Source of the DNA: JBLHKE01 sp047619485
Lineage (GTDB): Bacteria; Verrucomicrobiota; Verrucomicrobiia; Verrucomicrobiales; DEV007
Direction of reading: 5' to 3'
Assembly (NCBI GenBank): GCA_047619485.1
Contig: JBLHKE010000019.1
Location: 1 to 25,191 of the forward strand
DNA length: 25,191 nucleotides
The notes beneath the pieces were generated by a model. The model was not told where the DNA came from. It saw nothing but the letters and a program-made list of their open reading frames with translations, and ran no database searches. The translations under genes were made by a program, and so were the position numbers. Below, piece by piece: positions 14,382 through 21,741 of the stretch; the first letter of the stretch is position 1, and every line of letters starts with the position of its first letter.

Positions 14382-15659
14382 CTACGCTAACATGAGAGCG
14401 GCGCCGGAAGCGGCGGTGGCGATGGCACATTCAGTGACCCACCGGGCGGGCGTGCCAGACACTTTCGGCCGGGCTGGGTAGATGCGCGAGAAGACGAAGG
14501 TCGCTGCCAAGCTGAGCACAAACGCGACTCCAGCCTGGGGGATCAACCCTGGGAAGAACAACACCAGCGGCGCGTAGCACAGCAACACCGCTTTGACGCT
14601 ACTGCGCAACAGAACCAGCCGCCCGCTAAGCTCCGGCTGCAGGAAGGCTAGGGTGTTGTAGCTCAGAATCCCGAAATGCACGACAAGCCCCAGCGTGAAT
14701 CCCGCCAGCGGATCCTCCCGGCGGAACACCAGCCAAATCAATCCGGTGACACCGATGCTTAAGATCGCGCTCAGAGTGTGCGCCTCATCGATTTTCTCCG
14801 CGATCTGTTTCGTCGCGTGCAGGTGCGCGAAGAAGACGATCATCGGCGTGATGAAACAAGCCCACCCGCCGAGCGCGTAGCAGCCGTAAGCAAACAGCGT
14901 CGCGCCGAGCAGTGCCGCACCGTCCAGCGACGAGCGCTTGCGCAGGGTGAGCACTAACAGAAGCAAAAATACCACCAACACAAAGCGCCCGACGAGCGTG
15001 CCGATATCCATCTTCATGTATTCTGAAAGCAGGTAGTAGCCGCCGATCGGGATCAGGAAGTTATCGAGCCCGCCGATGCTGATCGCCTCCACCAACATCA
15101 CCATTGTCGCCAGCGTCAGTGAAATCACCAGCACCTCGACCCGACCAATATCGCTGAAGATGACTAGCGGCACGTGCGCGCTCATGAAGGCCGCGAGGAA
15201 GAAGATCGCGGATCCCTCGGCGCTCTTGTGCGCGGTCAGCGAGGTCTTGCCATAGCGCGAGCCGACCAGCGCTCCCGCCGCATCTGCGATGGTCAGGATC
15301 AGCGTCGGCACGCAGAACGTCAGCGGGTCGCCCTTGCTCCACCAGAACAGAACAGCGATCCCCAGCGTGAAATAGACTTCGCCGAGCGAACAGCGCTCCA
15401 CCCCATGCAGGCAGGCGCCAGCGGCCGAGCGCTTCATAATCAACAAGCCGATCAGCGCGATGCCACCCAGCACGAACACCGGCCAGGCCTCGCTGAACAC
15501 CCAGGGGAAACTCAGGCAGGTCAGCCCCATCGCAACGTGCACGAACTTGCGCGCCAGCTCGTCGCTGACGGCGGGCAGCTTCGCCAAAAAGTTGCCGATC
15601 GCGAACCACAAGCCGAGCGCGACCACGGCGGCCACGATACCTAACCATGGCGCGATCAT
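14382..15659 (-). CDS. Phytol/dolichol-kinase-like polytopic membrane protein with extra C-terminal membrane half
   Basis: The 425-residue protein has about 12 or more hydrophobic segments. The N-terminal half (1-230) matches the CTP-dependent polyprenol kinase family (dolichol kinase, phytol kinase VTE5): ELARKFVHVAMGL (34-46), ADAAGALVGSRYGKTSL (125-141), HKSAEGS (144-150) and a late EAISIGGLDNFLIP (191-204). The family phosphorylates long-chain isoprenoid alcohols or resembles CDP-diglyceride synthetases. The C-terminal half (about 238-425) adds further helices; GAALLGATLFAYGCYALGGWACF then FF (247-277) vaguely recalls DUF92/VTE6, the phytyl-phosphate kinase family, so a VTE5-VTE6-type fusion is possible but unproven. 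It overlaps the DUF3419 gene by ATGA and has a strong SD (GAGGAGGT) inside that gene. Confidence 0.8.
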   Translation of the reverse strand: MIAPWLGIVAAVVALGLWFAIGNFLAKLPAVSDELARKFVHVAMGLTCLSFPWVFSEAWPVFVLGGIALIGLLIMKRSAAGACLHGVERCSLGEVYFTLGIAVLFWWSKGDPLTFCVPTLILTIADAAGALVGSRYGKTSLTAHKSAEGSAIFFLAAFMSAHVPLVIFSDIGRVEVLVISLTLATMVMLVEAISIGGLDNFLIPIGGYYLLSEYMKMDIGTLVGRFVLVVFLLLLVLTLRKRSSLDGAALLGATLFAYGCYALGGWACFITPMIVFFAHLHATKQIAEKIDEAHTLSAILSIGVTGLIWLVFRREDPLAGFTLGLVVHFGILSYNTLAFLQPELSGRLVLLRSSVKAVLLCYAPLVLFFPGLIPQAGVAFVLSLAATFVFSRIYPARPKVSGTPARWVTECAIATAASGAALMLA

Positions 15660-16750
15660 GACTCCCGCACCTCCTCGACGATGAAGCGGTTGTAGAAAAA
15701 CGCCTTATCGGCGAGGTGTAGTTTCTGGGAGAGATCGGCTAGGAGCTCGACGGGCAATTCCACCGGGCACTGGCGTGGCGCGAGCATGTTCCAGTATGCG
15801 AGGCGTCCACCAGGTCGTGTGTGGCGAACGAGTTGCGCCATCAGATCGGCGCTGTTCTCCTCCGACATGTATTCGAAAATATCACTGAGGTTGTAGCGAT
15901 CGATACGCAAATCCGGTTCTGCGGCGAGGAAGTCCTCGACCGATACGAGGCGCCACTCGAGACGATCTAGATTCGCCCGGATGGGCTCGAAATTTTCTTC
16001 GCGGAGCGCATGTGGCAACGCCTCGCCGTGCGTGCCCGTCAAGATCCAGGTGAGGTAGGGGTTGTCCGCCGGCGAGAGTTCGGTCAAGGCATGTCGGGCG
16101 CGGCCGAGAATGCGATCGGCCACACTGCCCTCGACGTAGTTGAAAAAACTCGGATCACGCCCGAGCCGGCCCATGACGAAGCGAGAGAAGAATAGCTTGA
16201 ACATCGAGCGCCAGCGCCAGGTGTTCCAGCGATGGTCGTAGAACGCGTGCCGATCCTCAGCAGCGAACAGCTCCGCGATGCGTCTGTTACCATGCACGAG
16301 GGGCAAGATGCGATTCCGGAACGTGCCGAAGTAGCGCTCGAATTTACCCGACGAGCCGATGCCGGCAGCGATCGCCTCTTTGTTTGCGTCCCAAAACGAT
16401 CGCGCCCCGTCCTGCAACTCCGGCCGGCAACGTCCGTAAAATCCGAGCCGCTGCGCACCGTCCGCGGGTCGCGAACCGACGAGTTCCAGTAGCTCGCGGT
16501 GCTCAAGTTTCCGGAACGCGGCGACACGCAACTCCAGACAGGCCAACTGCGCCGGGTTCAAATCGAGCGCGACGACGCGCGAGGGATTTTTCGTCAGCAG
16601 CGAGAGCGAGTTCTCACCAGCAGAGGCAATCGACAGGCAGACATCCCCCTCCTGCACATCGAGCCCGTCGAGCAAGACATCCGCGTCCTCCCAACACTGC
16701 GCGTAGCGGATCGCCGAAAAATCGGCATGTTTTTCGACTTCGCTAGCCAT
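15656..16750 (-). CDS. DUF3419 / BtaA-like SAM-dependent 3-amino-3-carboxypropyltransferase candidate
   Basis: BtaA moves the 3-amino-3-carboxypropyl group of SAM onto diacylglycerol in betaine-lipid (DGTS) synthesis, and DUF3419 is its family. Here AIRYAQCWEDADVL (13-26), the SAM loop SIASAGENSLSLL (40-52) and ALDLNPAQLACLELR (61-75) give a clear match; a later RYNLSDIFEYMSEE and GGRLAYWNML complete the Rossmann pattern. The frame extends to 16786, but I choose ATG 16750 (364 residues): it overlaps the dikinase stop by 8 bases and is preceded by an AGGTGGGA ribosome-binding site. No BtaB-like N-methyltransferase is present, so the product may be a non-methylated homoserine ether or the acceptor may differ from diacylglycerol. 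Confidence 0.85.
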   Translation of the reverse strand: MASEVEKHADFSAIRYAQCWEDADVLLDGLDVQEGDVCLSIASAGENSLSLLTKNPSRVVALDLNPAQLACLELRVAAFRKLEHRELLELVGSRPADGAQRLGFYGRCRPELQDGARSFWDANKEAIAAGIGSSGKFERYFGTFRNRILPLVHGNRRIAELFAAEDRHAFYDHRWNTWRWRSMFKLFFSRFVMGRLGRDPSFFNYVEGSVADRILGRARHALTELSPADNPYLTWILTGTHGEALPHALREENFEPIRANLDRLEWRLVSVEDFLAAEPDLRIDRYNLSDIFEYMSEENSADLMAQLVRHTRPGGRLAYWNMLAPRQCPVELPVELLADLSQKLHLADKAFFYNRFIVEEVRES

Positions 16751-19133
16751 CCGATCCCACCTTTCTAACCGTACCGGCAGCTCCATCGATCTCGATGATT
16801 TCCCCGTCTTCGATCCATTCGCACAATCCGCTCAACGAGACCACGGAAGGGATGCCCATCTCGCGCGAGACGATCGCCGAGTGCGAGAGCAGGCTACCGC
16901 GCTCCACCACCAACCCGGCCGCCGCCGGGAACAGCATCACCCATCCGGGGTCGGTCTGCTGCGCGACGAGAATATCGCCGGGCTCGAGTTTTGCACCGCG
17001 CGGCTCCATCACCAACTTCGCCCGCCCGCGCACGATCCCCGGGCAACAACCGATGCCGCTGAGGCTCTCACCACTCGGTGGTTCGGCGTCCCCACGCCGA
17101 CTCGGCGTGAACTCGCGATACAATCCCGGGGCGCCGAAAGTCTCGAAGCGGTCTGGCGGAACAGGCGAATTACGAAAGCGATCAAACTCCGCGCGGCGCA
17201 CCGCCACCAGCCCGGCGAGATCGTTGCTCGACGCGGTCGATTTGAAAAAACCGAGCAGCTCCGGCAGTTCGAGGTAGAACACATCGCGCGGGGAACCCAG
17301 CACACCATCGGCGGCGAGACGCTTGCCCAGCTCGACGAGAATCCGCCGCACACGCCCGAACAAGCGCGTCCGCTCGAAGCGCAGATTTTCGCGATCCCGC
17401 ACCCGCTGGCGCGCATGTTTCAGCGTCCAATTGAAGAGGACGTGCTTGAGGAAACCGAGCTTCGGAACCGGGCGGCTCTCGACTGGTGTATCCTTCATCG
17501 GCGGACGCTTAGCCATCGCAACGATCGCGCCCAGTAACGAGCTCGGGTCATCGAGCAAAGTCGGGCTCTCGAGCTTCAGTTCCTCCAGGCAGCGGTCGCC
17601 AAATTTCTCCAGATACGCCTCTAATCTCACTCCAAATTCACCGTCACGACACATTTCACCGGACTCCAGTCTCTCCAGCACCCCGGATTGCCTCTTGGCG
17701 AGTTCCGCAAGCTCCTTGATCCGCCGGGCAGGTTCCGTGCTAATGATCCCGCTGTCGCCATCGCCGCGGATCAGGTCGTTCTGCAGCGTCCCGTCGTCAT
17801 CGCCACACCACTTGACGCAGAGTTTCGTCAGCGTGCCGAAAAAAATCATCGCCAGAAAATCGTTCACCAACGGAGCGTCCCAACGCGTCAGCAGACGATC
17901 CTCAAGATCTTGGTAGTGGGCGACCAACTCATCGGCGCGCATCTGTTCCAGCGGGATCTCGGGCGCCTTCAGCGCATCGTCGAGCCGCTCGTAGAATCGC
18001 CCCACCTGTCGCTCGAGCGTGAAATGGTTGTGCACCAGACCCGCGCCCGTGCACAATAGCCCGAATAGATCAGCGAACTTCCCGCGCCCGGCAATCTCGC
18101 GTTCGATCTGTTCCACCACCGCGTCCGGCATCGGCTCCTTCACACCCATCATCTGCTCCATGAAGGCGCGGTTAAACTTGAAACCCGGCAGCATCGCCAG
18201 CACGCGATACCAATTGATCAGATTGTAATAAACCCGGCCGCGGACCAGCCCTAACATGTTCCCAAAAACCGCGTCGCTCGCCGCGACCCGACTCTCCGGG
18301 ACTCGCATCAACCCACAGAACTCCCGATACACCGACTCGTAGGCGCGCAGCGCGAAAGTGAAGGTCATCGGGGTCGTCACGCCGCAGTAGCTCTCCACGA
18401 TGTTGCTGTTGTCCCAGATCACCATCTCCGCATCCGGATCTGGCAGGTTCGCCAGTGAGGTGATCGGCCGCGATTGCAAAACGAACAACGCGCCTCCGCG
18501 AATCGCCCACTCGATGTCCTGTGGCTTCCCAAACTGCGCCTCGACCTCCCGCGCCAGCACAGCAATCTTTCCAACGCAGGACGGGAACTCCTGCCTGCCC
18601 GACTCCCGCTTCACCGTAAACGTCTCACCATCCACCTCCCCCGAGACCAGCGCGTCCCCCACCCCATCTACCATCGAAATCACTACATCCCCACGCCGCC
18701 CGCTCACTGGGTCGGCACTAAACGCCACGCCAGCCTGATCCGCGTCCACCATCACCTGCACGATCACCGCCGGCCGCTCCGGCGGGGCGTCGACACCACG
18801 CTCTCGCTGATACGCCAGCACCCGATCGCTCTGCGCCGATCGCCACACGGCCTCGATTTTTTCTACCACCGCCTCGCGCTCGACGAACAAGAACGAATCG
18901 AACTGTCCGGCGAACGAGTGTTCGTTGCCATCTTCCGCCAGCGCCGACGAGCGCACCGCGACCAGTCCGCCCTCTGGACATAGTCGGTCATAGCCCGCCT
19001 CCCACCCATCGTAGTCGCCGACGATCACAAACCATTCGGGCACAGCGAACCCGGCCTCGCCAAGCACTTTCAAGTTGCGCGCCTTGCCGCCGATCTGGCA
19101 GTCCGCCGTGATGTTTTCAGAGAAGAGGATCAT
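16743..19133 (-). CDS. ATP-dependent dikinase, rifampin phosphotransferase/PEP synthase-like
   Basis: The 796-residue enzyme has the three-part layout of rifampin phosphotransferase (RPH): an N-terminal ATP-grasp-like domain (GGKARNLKVLGEAGFAVP from 16; VRSSALAEDGNEHSFAGQFD about 60-79; DIEWAIRGGALFVLQSRPIT ending near 228), a large variable middle domain (about 240-670) and a C-terminal swivelling domain with the phospho-acceptor His751 in GSLLSHSAIVSREMGIP. The PEP/pyruvate TIM barrel of true PEP synthase is absent, so the phosphate probably goes from ATP via His to a substrate bound in the middle domain. Family precedents are drug phosphorylation (RPH) and phosphorylation-driven condensation (PigC in prodigiosin synthesis). 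It overlaps the UbiA gene by ATGA. The target is presumably an intermediate of this operon. Confidence 0.88.
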   Translation of the reverse strand: MILFSENITADCQIGGKARNLKVLGEAGFAVPEWFVIVGDYDGWEAGYDRLCPEGGLVAVRSSALAEDGNEHSFAGQFDSFLFVEREAVVEKIEAVWRSAQSDRVLAYQRERGVDAPPERPAVIVQVMVDADQAGVAFSADPVSGRRGDVVISMVDGVGDALVSGEVDGETFTVKRESGRQEFPSCVGKIAVLAREVEAQFGKPQDIEWAIRGGALFVLQSRPITSLANLPDPDAEMVIWDNSNIVESYCGVTTPMTFTFALRAYESVYREFCGLMRVPESRVAASDAVFGNMLGLVRGRVYYNLINWYRVLAMLPGFKFNRAFMEQMMGVKEPMPDAVVEQIEREIAGRGKFADLFGLLCTGAGLVHNHFTLERQVGRFYERLDDALKAPEIPLEQMRADELVAHYQDLEDRLLTRWDAPLVNDFLAMIFFGTLTKLCVKWCGDDDGTLQNDLIRGDGDSGIISTEPARRIKELAELAKRQSGVLERLESGEMCRDGEFGVRLEAYLEKFGDRCLEELKLESPTLLDDPSSLLGAIVAMAKRPPMKDTPVESRPVPKLGFLKHVLFNWTLKHARQRVRDRENLRFERTRLFGRVRRILVELGKRLAADGVLGSPRDVFYLELPELLGFFKSTASSNDLAGLVAVRRAEFDRFRNSPVPPDRFETFGAPGLYREFTPSRRGDAEPPSGESLSGIGCCPGIVRGRAKLVMEPRGAKLEPGDILVAQQTDPGWVMLFPAAAGLVVERGSLLSHSAIVSREMGIPSVVSLSGLCEWIEDGEIIEIDGAAGTVRKVGSDG

Positions 19134-20029
19134 GACAGCAGCATCGGGATGAGCCCGAGGGTAAAGTACATCGCCAACGTCCAGACACCGGCCATCAGTT
19201 CGAAACGTTTCGCCAGCGCAGTCGTCGGATTTTTAACAAATCGCAGCACCAGCGCGCCAGCGATCACCAGCAGCACCGAGACGACCGCCAGCGTCTGCCA
19301 GCCGAAGCCGATCAGATGTCCGGCGAAACTCGCAGAGATCGCAGTGACGACCAGGAAGGCAAACCACACCAGCGGTCCGCCGCGCTCGCCCCAGAGTCTG
19401 GTGTAAGTCGGCACGCCTTCCTCCTCGCCCTCCGCCGCGCGCAGCTTGCGGCCGACCTCGATCACCAGGCCGTTGAAAAAACTTACGACCAGGAACCAGA
19501 TCAATCCCTGCGGCACCTCCGCATCGCGCGGCATCCACTCGGTTGCCGTGGCATACAGATCGACCAACGGCATGATGCCCATGTGCGTCCACAGGTAAGT
19601 GATCGGGCGTGCCTTGAGCCACTCACGTGCGAAAAATTCTCGGCTCATCAGCGCGAGGTAGAGCCACGCGATCAACAGCACGCCGACCAGCGGCGGGTGA
19701 AGCAGCAGCGCGATGCCCAATTGGATCCCAGCACCCGCAACGAACAGGAAACCGAGTTCCTTTAAGGTCACCAGGCCACGCGGCACCGGCCGGTAAGGTC
19801 GGAACTCGGTGTCTTCCTCAATGTCTTTGAACTCGTCCGCGATCCGCAGTTGTAGGAAGAAAATAAACGAAGTGACGAACGCCGCGGCGAAGGCCGGCCA
19901 GCTCGGGAACTCGGTCGAGCCGCCGAGCAGGGCAGAGAAGCACACCGCCGAAGAGCTGAACGCGAGGATCAACAGGCCGTGAGCGAACACCGGGAAGCGC
20001 TCGCGTTGATAGATCCACCAGCGTTTCAT
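19130..20029 (-). CDS. UbiA-superfamily prenyltransferase
   Basis: The 299-residue integral membrane protein (about 8-9 helices) carries the first Asp-rich motif of UbiA enzymes as ADEFKDIEED (64-73), followed by RPYRPVPRG (77-85). UbiA proteins transfer a prenyl diphosphate to aromatic rings, glycerol phosphates, haem or sugar phosphates. Where the second Asp motif is expected, this protein has NGLVIEVGRKLRAAEGEEEG (186-205), acidic and Lys/Arg-containing but without the classic DxxxD. It sits between the HMGR homologue and the dikinase with ATGA overlaps on both sides, and its own ATG has a good SD (GGAAGGA) within the end of the HMGR gene. The acceptor is unknown. Confidence 0.88.
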   Translation of the reverse strand: MKRWWIYQRERFPVFAHGLLILAFSSSAVCFSALLGGSTEFPSWPAFAAAFVTSFIFFLQLRIADEFKDIEEDTEFRPYRPVPRGLVTLKELGFLFVAGAGIQLGIALLLHPPLVGVLLIAWLYLALMSREFFAREWLKARPITYLWTHMGIMPLVDLYATATEWMPRDAEVPQGLIWFLVVSFFNGLVIEVGRKLRAAEGEEEGVPTYTRLWGERGGPLVWFAFLVVTAISASFAGHLIGFGWQTLAVVSVLLVIAGALVLRFVKNPTTALAKRFELMAGVWTLAMYFTLGLIPMLLS

Positions 20030-21294
20030 TTTTTCCTTCCCCGTGCCAAACGCTCGTGCGCCTGGGTGAAATGCCCAGCCGCCATCGCGCCGATGATCGA
20101 CAGTTCGCCCGCGAGGATCAGACCGCAGCAGACCTCCGCCAGCGCTGGGCTGTTGCCTTCACCCGCCAGGCCGAGAATCTCCAGACAGGCCCTCTGCGAA
20201 GGCAGTGCTGTGCCACCGCCGACTGTGCCGATCACAATTCCCGGAAGCGTCACCGCTGCATACAGATCACCCGCGTCGGTCAGTTCGAAGCGCGTCACGC
20301 CGATCGCTGACTCGGCCACGCAGGCCGCGTCCTGACCGCAGGCGATGTAGAGCGCCGCGAGCCCGTTGGCGTAGTGCCCCTGCACACCAATCGTCCCGCT
20401 GAGCACACCGCCGATCGCCGACATGCGCCAGTAGTCCACCATCTCCGCCGGCGTGGTGCGCAGGAATTTTTTCACCAGCTCCGCCGGGATGGTCGCCTCC
20501 GCACACACCTTCTTGCCACGCACCGTGGTGAAAGCCAGCGCGCTGGCCTTTTTGTCGCCCGAAAGATTTCCCTCGACGTAGTGCGCGCGTGGCGTGACCG
20601 GCGAGTGCTCGATGAGGAACCCGCAGATCGCTTCGGTGCACAGCGTCACCATGTTCTGCCCGGCGGCATCGGCGGTGGTAAATTCGAAATTCAGGTAGAC
20701 GTGATTGCCCTCGATCGTCGCCGCCAGATCCACCAACTGACCATGTGCCGTGACCTCCGCGACGATCTCGCGAAAGCGATCGATCTGCGGCACCGCCCAA
20801 GCGACGAAGCGCCCGGCCTCGGCGAGAGTTTCAAACGCAAAGGCCGGTGCACGGTTGATCGCCTCGCTCAAGATCGCGCACGCGCAACCACCCGCTGCCG
20901 AGAGCAAGGTCGCCCCCCGGTGGTACGAGGCGACTAGTGCCGCCTCGGTGGTCGCCAGCGGGATGAGGTAGTCGCCATGCGCGAACAGACCATTCACGCG
21001 CAGCGGTCCAGCGATCCCGAGCGGCAGCTTCACCGTGCCAATGAAGTTCTCAATGTTGGCAGCGAATTCATCCGCGTGGCTTTCAGTCAGCGGATCGAAC
21101 AAGGCCTCCCGCATCGCCCCAGGCAAGCGCGCCCAACGTTTCTCCACCACCTCTGGCGAGAGCTTTGAACCAGCCGGGAAGCGCTCGGGCAGATTCTTCG
21201 ATCGTGGATCGAGCCGTCGTGCGAGAACTGCCGGATCCGCTGCCCCGAACACGCGCCGCAAGTAGTCGCGAGCCAAACTTGATTTCGATGCCAT
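20026..21294 (-). CDS. HMG-CoA reductase homologue, class-I-like
   Basis: HMG-CoA reductase reduces HMG-CoA to mevalonate with two NADPH. This 422-residue soluble protein has no membrane anchor and keeps the class I pattern: ENFIGTVKLPLGIAGPL (82-98), TTEAAL with catalytic Glu117, NRAP (147-150), DAAGQNM (209-215, in place of DAMGMNM), GDKK with Asp247/Lys248/Lys249, GHYAN, GQD with Asp322, GTVGGGT (356-362) and AGH with catalytic His408. All catalytic residues appear present, so an active four-electron thioester reductase is likely. The organism has ispF of the MEP route and no other mevalonate gene is in the window, so the substrate could be HMG-CoA for a dedicated pathway or a different acyl-CoA. 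It is the first gene of the operon; the UbiA start overlaps its stop (ATGA). Confidence 0.93.
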   Translation of the reverse strand: MASKSSLARDYLRRVFGAADPAVLARRLDPRSKNLPERFPAGSKLSPEVVEKRWARLPGAMREALFDPLTESHADEFAANIENFIGTVKLPLGIAGPLRVNGLFAHGDYLIPLATTEAALVASYHRGATLLSAAGGCACAILSEAINRAPAFAFETLAEAGRFVAWAVPQIDRFREIVAEVTAHGQLVDLAATIEGNHVYLNFEFTTADAAGQNMVTLCTEAICGFLIEHSPVTPRAHYVEGNLSGDKKASALAFTTVRGKKVCAEATIPAELVKKFLRTTPAEMVDYWRMSAIGGVLSGTIGVQGHYANGLAALYIACGQDAACVAESAIGVTRFELTDAGDLYAAVTLPGIVIGTVGGGTALPSQRACLEILGLAGEGNSPALAEVCCGLILAGELSIIGAMAAGHFTQAHERLARGRKK

Positions 21295-21741
21295 AACGCT
21301 AGTAGTCTCCGTGTGATCAATTCATTGATCCAATCGAAAATGTTTATCTAAATATCGACAGAAATGATGTTATTTAAATTGGTATCGATTGGTTCGGATG
21401 TCACTATGAAACTACGGAGTTGCCTGCCGCTGTCTATCATCATCCTCGCTGCAAGTGCTCTAGAGCGTGTGACCGCCGCAGGCAGCCAGGTAAGTTGGGC
21501 CCTCCTGCCCGTTGAGTCGCCGTGAATGCCTCCCGAATCAGACAGGCGTGCCGGTCTTACGCTCATGGAAGCGCTGACGATATGATCGTTCGGTTTTGCA
21601 ACAGTCTCTGGCGACGAATGATTGTTGCCGATCCCTGAACTTGATCGATGCCAAGGTCGAAGACCCTCGCCACTGGGCGCGTGGCAAGGGGTTGATGGAG
21701 AATCGGGTAGGTGGAGATTCAAAATCCCGCCCTAACACGCG
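21295..21741. other. 447-base intergenic region with decayed-looking coding fragments
   Basis: The left third is AT-rich promoter-like DNA for the minus-strand operon. On the plus strand follow short fragments. A 39-codon frame (21406-21525) begins MKLRSCLPLSIIILAASALE and looks like a signal peptide. A 19-codon frame (21526-21585) contains RRAGLTLMEAL, resembling a type IV prepilin N-terminus. A further open stretch near 21610-21720 contains the pattern L...VEDPRHWARG, reminiscent of the N-terminus of ISAs1-type transposases. None is long enough to be called a gene. The whole looks like remnants of lost genes. Confidence 0.4.
21315..21330. promoter_or_regulatory. Palindromic operator candidate upstream of the HMGR-led operon
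   Basis: GATCAAT-TC-ATTGATC is a perfect 16-bp palindrome 21-36 bases upstream of the HMGR start codon, within AT-rich DNA that probably contains the operon promoter. Its size and place suit a dimeric regulator. No regulator gene is adjacent, and no convincing -35/-10 pair could be fixed. Confidence 0.4.

Noticed and set aside
14263..14481. 72-codon plus-strand open frame over the REP-like element
   Set aside because: It is formed by the palindromes and the end of the kinase-like gene; there is no coding signal.
16743..19133. True phosphoenolpyruvate synthase or pyruvate phosphate dikinase
   Set aside because: The PEP/pyruvate-binding TIM-barrel domain is missing and the His domain is C-terminal, as in rifampin phosphotransferase.
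20026..21294. Evidence for a full mevalonate pathway
   Set aside because: Only an HMGR homologue is present; no HMG-CoA synthase, mevalonate kinase or decarboxylase occurs in the window, and ispF indicates the MEP route.
3613..21294. Long antisense open frames opposite the oxidase, desulfurase, dikinase, HMGR and rmlB genes
   Set aside because: They mirror codon periodicity of the true genes, are Arg/Ser/Ala-rich and lack motifs, so they are shadows in GC-rich DNA.
21348..21722. 124-codon minus-strand open frame between the HMGR gene and rmlB
   Set aside because: It has no recognisable motif, contains low-complexity Ser/Pro/Arg composition typical of antisense frames in GC-rich DNA, and overlaps the probable operon promoter.
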